DNA of 64,000 bases from an uncultured Lachnospiraceae bacterium (GCA_910583615.1 CAJTXP010000009.1:60728-124727); one strand, 5' to 3'; counted from the stretch's first letter, positions 35,637-43,942 are shown. Program-made: numbers and translations. Notes: generated from the sequence alone by a model not told the origin.

Positions 35637-36290
35637 ATGAAAAAATTTATACAGGAAAGATATCTCATACCTCTTGGGGTGTGGTTTGTGATTTATCTGG
35701 CATTGTTTTTGTATCTGGAGATATGTGAGCCGGAGTCTGTGCATCTGATTTCCTGCAGCCTGGACCGCAGGCTTCCGTATATTCAGGTATTTATCTATCC
35801 GTATCTGAGCTGGTTTCCATATATTTGCGCGTGTACGTATTCTGCCGTGCGGAATCTGGGAGAGAAGGATTATAAGAGAGCAGTTTTTCTCCTGACTGCA
35901 GGTATGAATGTATTTCTGCTCATTTCCTATGTCTGGCCAACGGGTCTGGACCTGCGGGAGGGGGTCATATACAACACCGCCCTGCCCAGCGGATATCTGA
36001 TGCAGTTTGTACAGACGGTGGATGCGCCAAGGAGCGTATTCCCAAGCATGCATGTCTATGTAACGCTTGTGCTTCAGTATACGCTGGAGATGCAGAAAGA
36101 CAGGATGCCCATGAGACGGATATGGATCGGAAGAGGTTTTGCAGCAATGATTGTTTTGTCCACCATGTTCACGAAGCAGCACTCGGTTCTGGATGTATTG
36201 GGCGCGTTTCTGCTGTTCGGGCTGCTGGCAGCCATGATTCAATGCTGCCAAAGCCTGTGTTTTGAAAAAACAGTACATGGCAGATTTTAA
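35637..36290 (+). CDS. PAP2-family membrane phosphatase
   Basis: 217 residues with about six membrane segments. The C-terminal phosphatase core has SVFPSMHVYV (the usual PSxH motif, with Ser-Met-His) and KQHSVLDVLGAF (the second His plus Asp), together forming the PAP2 active site. The first motif, KxxxxxxRP, is not apparent. Candidates are undecaprenyl or phosphatidic acid phosphatases, or a PAP2-related lipid enzyme such as inositolphosphotransferase. It ends just before the rnpB promoter and is probably expressed with the upstream kinase gene or alone. Confidence 0.82.
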   Translation: MKKFIQERYLIPLGVWFVIYLALFLYLEICEPESVHLISCSLDRRLPYIQVFIYPYLSWFPYICACTYSAVRNLGEKDYKRAVFLLTAGMNVFLLISYVWPTGLDLREGVIYNTALPSGYLMQFVQTVDAPRSVFPSMHVYVTLVLQYTLEMQKDRMPMRRIWIGRGFAAMIVLSTMFTKQHSVLDVLGAFLLFGLLAAMIQCCQSLCFEKTVHGRF

Positions 36291-36308
36291 AAAAAACCGT
36301 TCATTGCG

Positions 36309-36337
36309 TGGACAAAGGCGAAAAAACAGGTTAAAAT
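36309..36337 (+). promoter_or_regulatory. SigA-type promoter for rnpB
   Basis: TGGACA at 36309-36314 and TAAAAT at 36332-36337 with a 17-base spacer, ending about 7 bases before the predicted 5' end of the RNase P RNA. Confidence 0.75.
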
Positions 36338-36343
36338 AGATAT

Positions 36344-36693
36344 CACAGCAGGTAAGACAGACGATCGCAGCTGACGTGTGTCAGGTGAGGAAAGTCCGGG
36401 CTTCACAGGGCAGGATGCCGGATAACGTCCGGTGGAGGCAACTCCAAGGCCAGTGCAACAGAAATAAACCGCCGGGGGCGAAAGCTTTCCGGTAAGGGTG
36501 GAAAGGCAGTGTAAGAGACTACCGCCCGGCTGGTAACAGCCGGGGCACATGTAAACCCCATCCGAAGCAAGACCAGGCAGAAGCGAATGGCGGCCCGTCA
36601 GCTTCAGGTAGGTCGCTTGAGCGTATCGGCAACGGTGCGCCTAGATAGATGATCGTCCAACGACATAACCCGGCTTATCGTCTTGCCTGTTGT
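36344..36693 (+). ncRNA. rnpB: RNase P RNA
   Basis: The catalytic RNA of RNase P. The conserved core is readable: GAGGAAAGTCCGGGC near 36388 (the CR-I strand of P4), CCAGTGCAACAGAAA near 36450, the CCGCCGGGGGCGAAAGC and TAAGGGTGGAAAGG segments, and near the 3' end CATAACCCGGCTTATCG. The ends GCAGGTAAGACAGACG and CGTCTTGCCTGTTG can pair as P1. Exact boundaries are estimated from P1. Strong promoter before and terminator after. About 350 bases in length. Confidence 0.95.
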
Positions 36694-36710
36694 TTTATAA
36701 GATGCAGAGT

Positions 36711-36764
36711 GACTGCCGCAGTCAGACTGCCGGATAAATCGGGCAGTGACTGGGGCGGTTTTTC
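36711..36764 (+). terminator. Terminator after rnpB
   Basis: ACTGCCGCAGTCAGACTGCCGG pairs (with a few G-T pairs, in two stacked blocks) with CGGGCAGTGACTGGGGCGG, followed by TTTTT. It lies about 20 bases after the RNA. Confidence 0.85.
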
Positions 36765-36794
36765 GTGATTGCGGACAGGAGAGGTGAAGGAAAT

Positions 36795-37136
36795 ATGATC
36801 TTATACAGACCAGTGGGAGAGAAGGAAAAGCAGTTGATTGCATCGGCCGGATATAGTGCGTTTCCGCCGCGCCTGCCGGAGCAGCCGATCTTTTATCCAG
36901 TGCTGAATGAGAAGTATGCCAGTGAGATTGCAAAGCGGTGGAATACGAAGGATGCCCGGTCGGGATATAAAGGATATGTGACACGGTTTGAGGTGGAAGA
37001 CGACTATATGGCCGGATATGAGGTTCAGACGGTGGGGGATGTGTATCATCAGGAATACTGGATTCCGGCGGAGGAACTTGAGGAATTTAACCGGCATATC
37101 GTCGGCAGGATCGAGATTGTGAAGGAATATGGATGA
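36795..37136 (+). CDS. Conserved hypothetical protein, often annotated ADP-ribosylation/crystallin J1
   Basis: 113 residues, soluble. Start at 36795 with GGTGAAGGAAA upstream. The sequence contains ASAGYSAFPPRLPEQPIFYP and WIPAEELEEFNRHIVGRI, which I associate with a short family sometimes annotated as ADP-ribosylation/crystallin J1. That name is not evidence of ADP-ribosylation, since the domain is too short for the J1 fold. It lies just before the exonuclease III gene and may be transcribed with it. Confidence 0.72.
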   Translation: MILYRPVGEKEKQLIASAGYSAFPPRLPEQPIFYPVLNEKYASEIAKRWNTKDARSGYKGYVTRFEVEDDYMAGYEVQTVGDVYHQEYWIPAEELEEFNRHIVGRIEIVKEYG

Positions 37137-37179
37137 AGTAGAAATGAAGAAAGAGGACGTGGACGGAAGGGAGAAAGAG

Positions 37180-37938
37180 ATGAAAAAACTGTGTTCCTGG
37201 AATGTCAACGGGCTGCGCGCCTGTATGAAGAAAGGATTTCTGGATTTTCTGGAGAAGGAGGCCCCGGATGTTCTGTGTGTTCAGGAGACGAAGATGCAGC
37301 CGGAGCAGGCGGATTTTGTGTTTCCGGGCTATGAGGTGTACTGGAACAGTGCGGTGAAGAAAGGATATTCCGGGACGGCCGTGCTGACGAAAGAGACGCC
37401 GCTGTCTGTGTCCCCGGACCTGGGGCTTGACCGGCACAATACGGAAGGCCGGACTTTGACGCTGGAATATCCGGACTTCTATCTGGTCAACGTCTATGTG
37501 CCCAACGCTCAGAGCGAGCTGGCGCGCATTGATTACCGGATGGAGTGGGAGGATGATTTCCGGGCGTACCTTGGAGGGCTGAAGGAGAAAAAACCGGTCA
37601 TTGTGACCGGAGATTTTAATGTGGCAAAAGAGGAAATCGATCTGAAGAATCCGAAGTCCAACCGGGGAAACGCAGGATTTTCTGATGAAGAGAGGGGAAA
37701 GATGCGCGAGCTTCTGGCTTCCGGTTTTGTGGACTCTTTCCGGTACCTGTATCCGGACCGGACGGATGCATACAGCTGGTGGTCTTACCGCTTTAAGGCA
37801 AGGGAGAAGAATGCCGGATGGCGGATCGACTATTTTCTTGTCTCTTCCGGATATGAAAGACATATTGAAGACAGTCTGATCTATGCGGAACAGACCGGGA
37901 GCGACCACTGTCCGGTGGGGCTTTTGCTGAAGAAGTGA
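37180..37938 (+). CDS. Exodeoxyribonuclease III / AP endonuclease
   Basis: 252 residues of the exonuclease III class of the EEP superfamily. Catalytic motifs are complete: KLCSWNVNGLRACMKKGF, VLCVQETKMQ, GYSGTAVLTKE, VNVYVPNA, VIVTGDFNVAKEEIDL, RIDYFLVS and GSDHCPVGL. It repairs abasic sites. The start at 37180 is chosen because it gives the normal N-terminus; upstream GGAAGGGAG serves as the site. It ends 8 bases before a long hairpin repeat (copy B). Confidence 0.92.
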   Translation: MKKLCSWNVNGLRACMKKGFLDFLEKEAPDVLCVQETKMQPEQADFVFPGYEVYWNSAVKKGYSGTAVLTKETPLSVSPDLGLDRHNTEGRTLTLEYPDFYLVNVYVPNAQSELARIDYRMEWEDDFRAYLGGLKEKKPVIVTGDFNVAKEEIDLKNPKSNRGNAGFSDEERGKMRELLASGFVDSFRYLYPDRTDAYSWWSYRFKAREKNAGWRIDYFLVSSGYERHIEDSLIYAEQTGSDHCPVGLLLKK

Positions 37939-37945
37939 TGGGATG

Positions 37946-38176
37946 CAGTGGGTTACTGCTCACGGGATGGGTGGTGGTCTGCGCCCCGGGCTTCTGCGAT
38001 CTGCGCTCGTATGGAGTGTATCGGACACCGAATCCGTTTTGTCCGTCCCATTCGGACAGGTCTGTCCGTCTGTGACGGACAAAACGACTCCGCTGTCCGC
38101 TCCAGTCCACACAGCGCTGCAGATCACAGAGGCCCGGGGCGCAGACCACCATCCATCCCGTGGACAGTACCCAGTG
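37946..38176. repeat. Long hairpin repeat element, copy B
   Basis: A 231-base inverted repeat. About 58 bases of left arm (starting 37946) match the reverse complement of the right arm (ending 38176) with only a few mismatches and single-base bulges. Nested inside are two more perfect dyads: CGTTTTGTCCGTC with GACGGACAAAACG, and CGGACAG with CTGTCCG. The conserved core (TCGTATGGAGTGTATCGGAC and CTCCAGTCCACACAGCGCTG) is the same as in copies A and C. The inner arms differ from copy A at several places and both sides changed together, so pairing is kept. It begins 8 bases after the exonuclease III stop. Confidence 0.87.
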
Positions 38177-38208
38177 GTGCCAGGACATGTGGAATCGATA
38201 AAATATTC

Positions 38209-38239
38209 TTGACTTGGAGTGAACTCCATGGAGTATAAT
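38209..38239 (+). promoter_or_regulatory. MerR-type promoter/operator before the MerR-DUF362 operon
   Basis: TTGACT at 38209-38214 and TATAAT at 38234-38239 are separated by 19 bases, the overlong spacer typical of MerR-controlled promoters. The spacer and flanks hold the dyad TTGGAGTGAACTCCA. It matches the general form of NmlR/AdhR-type operators. The MerR gene 85 bases downstream is the likely regulator, giving autoregulation. Confidence 0.85.
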
Positions 38240-38323
38240 CAGATTGTTGCACAGAGGCAGGGAAAAACCGCTGTCGGTTAAAAACGGTCAAATAAAGGGT
38301 TTGACATATGGAGATGGTACAGG

Positions 38324-38716
38324 ATGACGATAAAGGAAGTCAGTGAAAAGTTCGGGATCACACAGGATACGCTGCGTTATTATGAGAAAGCCGGGATTTT
38401 GCCCAGGGTTGCAAGGAAGCCGGGAGGTGCCAGAGACTATCACCCAGAAGACCTGGACTGGGTGGAACATATGGTCTGTCTAAGGCGGGCCGGGATGCCG
38501 GTGGAATCGCTGGTGGAATACCTGCAGTTGTGTCAGAAGGGCGATGGGACATTTCCGGAGCGTCTCCTGCTTCTCAAGGATCAGAGGAAAAATCTTCTGA
38601 GGCAGCAGGAAAAGCTCCAGGATGCTCTGAACCGGCTGGACTTTAAGATCTCCAGATATCAGACGGCCGTGGAGACCGGAAGCCTGTCCTGGGAGGACAC
38701 GGAAGCAGAACTGTAA
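38324..38716 (+). CDS. MerR family transcriptional regulator
   Basis: 130 residues. The N-terminal winged helix-turn-helix is typical: TIKEVSEKFGITQDTLRYYE, then KAGILPRVAR. The C-terminal half is a dimerisation coiled coil (about 75-125) with no Cys pair that would indicate a metal sensor. It is preceded by a promoter with a 19-base spacer and MerR-type dyad. Aldehyde or stress sensing, as in AdhR/NmlR, is the family's likely role. A leader hairpin element and the DUF362 gene follow. Confidence 0.85.
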   Translation: MTIKEVSEKFGITQDTLRYYEKAGILPRVARKPGGARDYHPEDLDWVEHMVCLRRAGMPVESLVEYLQLCQKGDGTFPERLLLLKDQRKNLLRQQEKLQDALNRLDFKISRYQTAVETGSLSWEDTEAEL

Positions 38717-38862
38717 AAACAGCATCGCTCCGAAAGATGCGGAACTTAAAAACAGCATCTGTCCGAAAGTAGCCCCGGAAGGATTTTACGGAACAAAGTG
38801 AAGGAAAATGCTTCCAGACGCAGGGGCGAAGTGAGGGAAGATGCGGAACTTAAAATAGGAGG
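38717..38862 (+). repeat. Leader hairpin repeat with RBS tail before the DUF362 gene
   Basis: Contains GATGCGGAACTTAAAAACAGCATCTGTCCG, quoted in parts GATGCGGAACTT and AACAGCATCTGTCC, which can pair GATGC with GCATC. Next comes a hairpin whose ends are GCCCCGGAAGGATTTT and AAAATGCTTCC plus GGGGC, then GATGCGGAACTTAAAATAGG running into the ribosome site. The same architecture is found before the aldo/keto reductase gene and, degenerate or partial, before the PTS and FmdE-like genes. Outer pairs differ between copies (GCCCC/GGGGC here, GCCCGG/CCGGGC there) and remain complementary. Confidence 0.75.
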
Positions 38863-38870
38863 AAATGAAT

Positions 38871-39734
38871 ATGCAGAAATCAAAAGTGTATTTTACAAAG
38901 GAGATTACACCGGAAGCAGTTTTGAAGCTGTATGATGCATTGGGTGCATCTCTTCCGGGAAAAGTGGCAGTGAAGCTGCATTCCGGAGAAGTGGGAAATC
39001 AGAACTTTATCCGGCCTGATTTCTGGCAGCCCATGATTGCAAAGGCGAACGGTACCATCGTGGAGTGCAATACCGCTTACGAAGGAAAGAGAAATACTAC
39101 GGAAGCGCACTGGGAGACCATGAAGCAGCATGGATGGACAGATATCGCGAAAGTGGACATCATGGATGAGGAAGGCGAGATGGAACTGTCCGTGGGGGGA
39201 GGAAAAAGGATACAGAAGAATTATGTGGGAGATCATCTGAAGAATTATGATTCCATGCTGGTTCTGACGCATTTTAAGGGACATCCCATGGGCGGATTCG
39301 GCGGTTCTTTGAAAAATATCTCGATTGGAATCGCATCAGCTCATGGCAAGGCGTATATCCATGGAGCGGGAGATGTAGAAGCATTCTGGTCTGCAGATCA
39401 CGATTCCTTCCTGGAGTCCATGGCCGATGCGGCAAAGTCAGTGATACGGTTTTTCGATGGAAAGATGGCTTATGTCAATGTCATGAAAAACATGTCTGTG
39501 GACTGTGACTGCTGTGCGGTGGCAGAGGATCCGAAGATGGCGGATATCGGCATTCTGGCTTCTGCCGATCCTGTCGCTCTGGATCAGGCATGCGTAGATC
39601 TGGTGTATCAGTCGGAGGATCCGGGAAAAAGCCATTTGATCGAGCGCATGGAGTCCAGAAACGGTATCCATATTGTAGAAACGGCAGTGGAGCTTGGAAT
39701 CGGCAGCCGTGAATATGAGCTGGTGGAGATCTGA
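38871..39734 (+). CDS. DUF362 family protein
   Basis: 287 residues. Start at 38871 has AGGAGG 8 bases upstream; an ATG at 38865 would be only 2 bases from it. The sequence (VAVKLHSGEVGNQNFIRPDF, VLTHFKGHPMGGFGGSLKNI, ASADPVALDQACVDLV) fits DUF362. Many DUF362 proteins carry a C-terminal ferredoxin domain; this one ends without it. The residues DCDCCAVAEDP (around 210) provide a Cys cluster that could hold an iron-sulfur centre or metal. Its function is unknown. It follows the MerR regulator and shares the operon; a hairpin leader precedes it and a terminator follows. Confidence 0.87.
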   Translation: MQKSKVYFTKEITPEAVLKLYDALGASLPGKVAVKLHSGEVGNQNFIRPDFWQPMIAKANGTIVECNTAYEGKRNTTEAHWETMKQHGWTDIAKVDIMDEEGEMELSVGGGKRIQKNYVGDHLKNYDSMLVLTHFKGHPMGGFGGSLKNISIGIASAHGKAYIHGAGDVEAFWSADHDSFLESMADAAKSVIRFFDGKMAYVNVMKNMSVDCDCCAVAEDPKMADIGILASADPVALDQACVDLVYQSEDPGKSHLIERMESRNGIHIVETAVELGIGSREYELVEI

Positions 39735-39736
39735 AT

Positions 39737-39800
39737 CCTGGCGTTGTCTTCCTCATTCGGACGTCTTAAGTCCGTCTGCGGAAGACAATGCCGGTTTTTT
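39737..39800 (+). terminator. Terminator of the MerR-DUF362 operon
   Basis: CCTGGCGTTGTCTTCC pairs with GGAAGACAATGCCGG (with G-T pairs), with an inner CGGAC/GTCCG stem, and is followed by TTTTTT. It begins right after the DUF362 stop. Confidence 0.88.
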
Positions 39801-39828
39801 GACCCCATTAACCGTTATTTTTCATGGT

Positions 39829-39872
39829 TGTGTGGTGGTCTGCGCCCTGGGCCTGTGTGCTCTGCGCTCGTA
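39829..39872. repeat. Half copy (D) of the long hairpin repeat
   Basis: GTGGTGGTCTGCGCCCTGGG and TCTGCGCTCGTA match the left arm and the start of the core of copies A and B; the sequence then breaks off into unrelated DNA and no right arm follows. It is a truncated remnant in the DUF362-HD gap. Confidence 0.7.
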
Positions 39873-39961
39873 GGGTTACTTACAAAATGTCTTTCATTGG
39901 ATAAACAGTTGTTATATAATAAAATCAATCACAGACTGTATTTTCACAGGAGGAAGATCAT

Positions 39962-40549
39962 ATGGATGAAAGATTAAAAAAGCAGCTGGATTTTGCACTG
40001 GAGATCGACAGGGAAAAAAATATATTCCGGCAGACTCATCTGTCCGGGCACGGCAGAAATGAAAACGATGCGGAGCATGCGTGGCATATGGCGATTATGG
40101 CTTATCTTCTGAGAGAATACTCCAACGAGGCGATAGATATTGCACGGGTTATGATCATGTGTCTGATTCACGATATTGTGGAGATCGAGGCCGGGGATAC
40201 TTATGCCTATGATACGGAACATAAGAAAACCCAGAAAGCCAGAGAAGATGCGGCCAAAGAGAAGTTGTATTCCATGCTGCCGGAGGATCAGAAAGAGGAA
40301 CTTACCGCATTGTTTGATGAGTTTGAGGAGGGCCTGACTGCGGAAGCAAAGTTTGCCCGTGCCATGGATAATCTGCAGCCTCTGCTTCTGAACCACAGCA
40401 ACAACGGAGCGGACTGGGTATCTCATCAGGTGACGGCAGCTCAGGTGTACGGGCGTCAGTCAAAGACAAAAGAGGGATCCGAAACGCTGTATAAGGTGAC
40501 TGATCAGATAATTCAGGAAAACATACAAAAAGGAAGTATTAAGAAATAA
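39962..40549 (+). CDS. HD-domain phosphohydrolase, YfbR-like
   Basis: 195 residues with an HD domain: His in DAEHAWHMAIMA, HD in CLIHDIVEIEAGD and a late Asp in FARAMDNLQPLL. The arrangement resembles YfbR-type 5'-deoxynucleotidases. The AGGAGG site lies 6 bases before the ATG. A second HD protein follows, so the region may process nucleotides or other phosphoesters. A TATAAT box at 39915-39920 lies upstream, with only a weak -35. Confidence 0.85.
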   Translation: MDERLKKQLDFALEIDREKNIFRQTHLSGHGRNENDAEHAWHMAIMAYLLREYSNEAIDIARVMIMCLIHDIVEIEAGDTYAYDTEHKKTQKAREDAAKEKLYSMLPEDQKEELTALFDEFEEGLTAEAKFARAMDNLQPLLLNHSNNGADWVSHQVTAAQVYGRQSKTKEGSETLYKVTDQIIQENIQKGSIKK

Positions 40550-40646
40550 GAACCGGGAGCTGGTGAAAGACAAATATATTTTGACAGACGGCTTTCGGCA
40601 GGTCAGTCGTGAAGGGCCGTGGAGGGAAAGGCGGAAAAGAAAAACA

Positions 40647-41186
40647 ATGAACAGCATGAAAAAGGAAATGACCATATCGGAGTTCATGGTAAAGATGATC
40701 AAAGCTTCCGGGGGAAATCTCCATGACATCCGGCATTTTATGAAAGTCTACGCTTTTGCGAAGACCATTGCAGAGTGTGAAGGAGTATCTCCGGATGAAC
40801 AGAAGACCATCGAGGCGGCAGCTGTCCTGCACGATATTGCCTGCCCTCTGTGCCGGGAGAAATATGGCAATACCAACGGAAAATATCAGGAACTGGAAGG
40901 AACCGGACTGACGGAAGCATTTCTGGAAGACAGCGGCCTGCCCGAAGATATGATCGGCCGCATCGTCTGGCTGGTTGGCCATCACCATACCGTCGCCCCG
41001 GTGGAGGGGATCGACCACCAGATCCTTCTGGAAGCGGATTATCTGGTCAATGCAGATGAGTCCGGATATTCAGCGGAAAACATTCTGAATACGGAGAAAA
41101 AACTGTTCCGGACCAGGACAGGGACCGCATTATTGAAATCTATGTACGAAGTAATAAGAGGTATGGACGATGAGTGTAAAATATGA
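40647..41186 (+). CDS. HD-domain protein
   Basis: 179 residues. Start at 40647 (MNSMKKEM) is preferred although the frame stays open back to a GTG at 40563 that would add 28 residues; a GGCGG site lies upstream. The HD motif is AAVLHDIACPLCREKYG, with an upstream His in DIRHFMKVYAFAK and a later VGHHHTVAPVEGIDHQI. It is a phosphohydrolase of unknown substrate, distinct from the HD gene just upstream. Its 3' end overlaps the SUKH-like gene by 17 bases. Confidence 0.8.
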   Translation: MNSMKKEMTISEFMVKMIKASGGNLHDIRHFMKVYAFAKTIAECEGVSPDEQKTIEAAAVLHDIACPLCREKYGNTNGKYQELEGTGLTEAFLEDSGLPEDMIGRIVWLVGHHHTVAPVEGIDHQILLEADYLVNADESGYSAENILNTEKKLFRTRTGTALLKSMYEVIRGMDDECKI

Positions 41187-42024
41187 TTTATCAGCTGTAG
41201 AGATATTGAAAAAACTGGGCTATGAGAAAAAGACAGGAAGGAAAGCCCTGGATCAGATGATGCAGGAGAAGGGTATCTGCCTGCCGAAAGTATACCAGGA
41301 ATTTATGGAGTCAGCGATGAACTGTCCCATGCTGGAGACTTCTGATCTCTGGGTGGGTGAAATGGTTCCTTTCGTCATGCAGCCCTGTTTTTTATATGAG
41401 AGAATACAGGAAATCATCGAAGATCTGAAGAAAGTTCGGGGAGCGAATCCGGAAAAGTACGGTGATAGCCGGTATTCTGTATTTTACCGGCTTCCGAAAG
41501 AGCAGTGGTCCTCAAAAACCTGTGATTATCTGGAGATCGGAAGCGATTACGGCGCCGGTATCGTGACTTTCGGTATCCGAAGGGAGGATCTGGAAAAAGA
41601 GGATCCGCCGGTCTATATGAATCATGAAGCCGATCCCGTTACCAGATGGACCATGCCGTACGAAAGGCTGTCGGATTTTCTGCTGGAGGTGGTCGTGACA
41701 GCCCTTGCGTGTATCGACTATTCCACGGCGCAGGAGGCGCTGGAAGCGGATGGATGGATCTGGTTTGATTATGATGAATATGTTATGAATACGGAAGAAG
41801 AGGATGAGGAAATCCTGTCAGAAGAAGAGTGGCAGGAGCAGATGCTTTGTCAGTCCGGCATTGATCTGAAACAGGTCCGGAAGCTGAACAGTGTAGGCGG
41901 TCAGGAACTGTTTTTCTGCTGTAATGAGGAAAGCGGCCGGTTTTATCTGGGAGTGGCCGACGAGGAAGATCTGAAATGGATCATGATCACCAGAGAAGAT
42001 CCGGCCGGGCATTCTACGGAATGA
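41170..42024 (+). CDS. SMI1/KNR4 (SUKH)-like protein
   Basis: 284 residues, acidic, with the N-terminal helical and central beta region seen in SMI1/KNR4-like (SUKH) proteins (CLPKVYQEFMESAMNCPML, DYGAGIVTFGIRREDLE). Bacterial SUKH domains are often immunity proteins of contact-dependent or polymorphic toxins, but no toxin gene is adjacent, so a role as immunity protein is unproven. The start overlaps the end of the HD gene. The last part (after about 200) is unlike known domains. Confidence 0.62.
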   Translation: MSVKYDLSAVEILKKLGYEKKTGRKALDQMMQEKGICLPKVYQEFMESAMNCPMLETSDLWVGEMVPFVMQPCFLYERIQEIIEDLKKVRGANPEKYGDSRYSVFYRLPKEQWSSKTCDYLEIGSDYGAGIVTFGIRREDLEKEDPPVYMNHEADPVTRWTMPYERLSDFLLEVVVTALACIDYSTAQEALEADGWIWFDYDEYVMNTEEEDEEILSEEEWQEQMLCQSGIDLKQVRKLNSVGGQELFFCCNEESGRFYLGVADEEDLKWIMITREDPAGHSTE

Positions 42025-42028
42025 AGCG

Positions 42029-42056
42029 GGGGCAGATGCGGAACTTAAAGGAGGAA
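42029..42056 (+). repeat. Partial leader repeat (RBS tail) before the FmdE-like gene
   Basis: GGGGGCAGATGCGGAACTTA followed by AAGGAGG matches only the 3' tail of the hairpin leader units at 38717-38862 and 48935-49166. The hairpin portion is absent, since the upstream gene ends here. Confidence 0.6.
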
Positions 42057-42062
42057 AAACAG

Positions 42063-42590
42063 ATGGATCAAAAGAAATGGGAAACATGCGTGGCGTTTCA
42101 CGGACATTCCTGCGGCGGGCTGTCCATCGGTTACCGGGCGGCTCTGTACGCCGCTTCTCTGCTTGGGCTTTCTTTTTCGGAGGATGAGCAGGTGGTATGC
42201 ATCAGTGAAAATGACGCCTGCGGCGTGGATGCGATTCAGGTACTCTTAGGATGCAGCGTGGGCAAAGGAAATCTGCTGTTTCACATGACGGGAAAGCAGG
42301 CGTTTTCCTTTTATGAGCGAAAGAGCGGCAGGTCTGTCCGTCTGGTTCTGCGCCCGAAGCCGGAGGGCATGACCAGAGAGGAAAGCTTCGCTTATTACCA
42401 AAACCATGCGCCGGAAGAGCTTTTTGAAGTAAAGAAGACTACTTTGAAGCTCCCGGAACCGGCCCGGATCTTCCAGTCGGTGAGATGCGACGGCTGCGGT
42501 GAGATCGCCGCAGAGAACCACATTCACCTGGAGAACGGCAGGCGGCTCTGCGAAGACTGCTACCGGGGGTATGACCGTTTTCACGTATAA
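42063..42590 (+). CDS. FmdE family protein with C-terminal zinc finger
   Basis: 175 residues. The N-terminal domain has the FmdE signature FHGHSCGGLSIGYRAA and ENDACGVDAIQVLLGC, with conserved His and Cys residues that bind metal. The C-terminal part holds two CxxC pairs (CDGCGE and CEDC) forming a zinc ribbon. FmdE proteins are named for a formylmethanofuran dehydrogenase subunit, but those in fermenting bacteria have an unknown, probably metal- or molybdopterin-linked role. AAAGGAGG precedes the ATG, right after a GATGCGGAACTT tail shared with other leaders in this window. Confidence 0.87.
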   Translation: MDQKKWETCVAFHGHSCGGLSIGYRAALYAASLLGLSFSEDEQVVCISENDACGVDAIQVLLGCSVGKGNLLFHMTGKQAFSFYERKSGRSVRLVLRPKPEGMTREESFAYYQNHAPEELFEVKKTTLKLPEPARIFQSVRCDGCGEIAAENHIHLENGRRLCEDCYRGYDRFHV

Positions 42591-42682
42591 ATCTTCGGAG
42601 GAACGTCGTTTATACATAACACATGGTTAGAATTTCAGGATGGTAAATAAACAATCACTCAATAGAAAAAATACGCCGGCGA

Positions 42683-42690
42683 TGATATAA
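42683..42690 (+). promoter_or_regulatory. Extended -10 promoter element before the XRE gene
   Basis: TGATATAAT (a TGNTATAAT extended -10) lies about 110 bases before the XRE gene in a 207-base gap; the -35 is not evident. Small dyads such as CATGAATAGCAGATTCATG follow between it and the gene. Confidence 0.5.
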
Positions 42691-42797
42691 TGAGCGCAAG
42701 CGAGAAGAATGAGCCTGCTCATTCGGCGAGCGGCGAATGCCGGTCATGAATAGCAGATTCATGATCTAATAAAATCCGAAAACGGAGGTCGACGGAA

Positions 42798-43856
42798 ATG
42801 AATATGAGTGAACAGATCAGAAGCCATCGGAAAGATGCGGGGCTGACACAGGAGCAGGTTGCAGCGTATCTGGGCGTCTCGGCGCCGGCAGTCAACAAAT
42901 GGGAGAAGGGAAACACATACCCGGATGTCACCCTGCTTCCGGCTCTTGCAAGGCTGCTGAACATGGATATGAACGAACTGTTTTCATTCCGTGAGGAACT
43001 GACAGAATTAGAGACTGGGCAGTTTGCCAATGAGATTGCAGAAACTGCAATAAAAGGAAATATCGATGCTGCATTTGAAATGGCGGCGGCGAAGATACAG
43101 GAATATCCCCGATGCGATTCCCTGATCTATATGGCTGCGACTACACTGGACGGCGTGCTGGTACTGTCCGACATTCCGGAGGAACACAGGGAGACATACA
43201 AAAAGACCGTTTTTAACTGGCTGGAACGGGTCAGCGACAGTGCAGACGAAAAGATAAGATACTCTGTCATATATCTGCTGGCCGCGAAATATTTACAGAT
43301 GGAAGAATATGAGAAGGCAGGTTCCTTTTTGGGGCGGCTTCCGGATGTTCAGACAGACAAAACATTACTGCAGACGAGGATTTTGCTCCACGAAAAAGAG
43401 GAAAATGCTGCGGCTGTTTTCCTTGAAGGGAATCTGCTGCAGACGGCAGGAAGGCTGCAGAACTATCTGTTTCTGCTGCTTGAAATAGAAGAGCAGGACG
43501 GAAAGCACCGGGAGGCGGAAGAAATCGCCGAAATATCGGAAAAGATGTGTTCGCTGTTTGGGCTGTGGCCTTATGGGGCGGTGGTTCCCCGTCTGCTGAT
43601 CGCTCTGTTCCGGAAAGATGAGAAGCAGAGTATTCAGCTGATCGAAGCCGCGCTGGAGGAATCGCAGAAGCCATGGGATGTGGGAGTGTCTCCCCTGTAT
43701 TACCGGTCTCTCCCAAAATCATCCAACCGGCTTGCCAAAAGCTTTGCAAGATCGTTTATAGCTGAAATCCGAAATAAGGAAGAATATGAATTTCTGCGGG
43801 GGAATGCGGAGCTTGAGAATATTCTGGTAAAATACGAAAAAATATCAGGGATTTAA
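42798..43856 (+). CDS. XRE-family regulator with TPR-like region
   Basis: 352 residues. Residues about 5-60 form a Cro/CI helix-turn-helix (GLTQEQVAAYLGVSAPAVNK, then WEKGNTYPD). The remaining 290 residues are helical with repeats of about 35 residues, probably TPR-like, as in peptide-pheromone-type (RRNPP) regulators, but no peptide gene is recognisable nearby. GGAGG lies upstream. The gene is alone. Targets are unknown; the neighbouring PTS gene has its own antiterminator control. Confidence 0.8.
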   Translation: MNMSEQIRSHRKDAGLTQEQVAAYLGVSAPAVNKWEKGNTYPDVTLLPALARLLNMDMNELFSFREELTELETGQFANEIAETAIKGNIDAAFEMAAAKIQEYPRCDSLIYMAATTLDGVLVLSDIPEEHRETYKKTVFNWLERVSDSADEKIRYSVIYLLAAKYLQMEEYEKAGSFLGRLPDVQTDKTLLQTRILLHEKEENAAAVFLEGNLLQTAGRLQNYLFLLLEIEEQDGKHREAEEIAEISEKMCSLFGLWPYGAVVPRLLIALFRKDEKQSIQLIEAALEESQKPWDVGVSPLYYRSLPKSSNRLAKSFARSFIAEIRNKEEYEFLRGNAELENILVKYEKISGI

Positions 43857-43913
43857 ATATCGGAGAAGAGCTGTTTTTTGGAAACGGTGTTGTAGAAATG
43901 TACCAAAACGCAC

Positions 43914-43942
43914 TTGACAAATCCTGTCAATCATGTTAATTT
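43914..43942 (+). promoter_or_regulatory. SigA-type promoter for the glucose-type PTS gene
   Basis: TTGACA at 43914-43919 and TAATTT at 43937-43942 with a 17-base spacer. The -35 forms part of a dyad, TTGACAAATCCTGTCAA, which could be an operator. Confidence 0.7.

Noticed and set aside
36600..36790. Separate small regulatory RNA after rnpB
   Set aside because: The strong hairpin there is best read as the rnpB terminator; no separate promoter is visible.
37943..38238. Overlapping open frames on both strands at 38.0 kb
   Set aside because: Same reason as at 12.0 kb: the sequence is a long inverted repeat and the peptides are mirror images.
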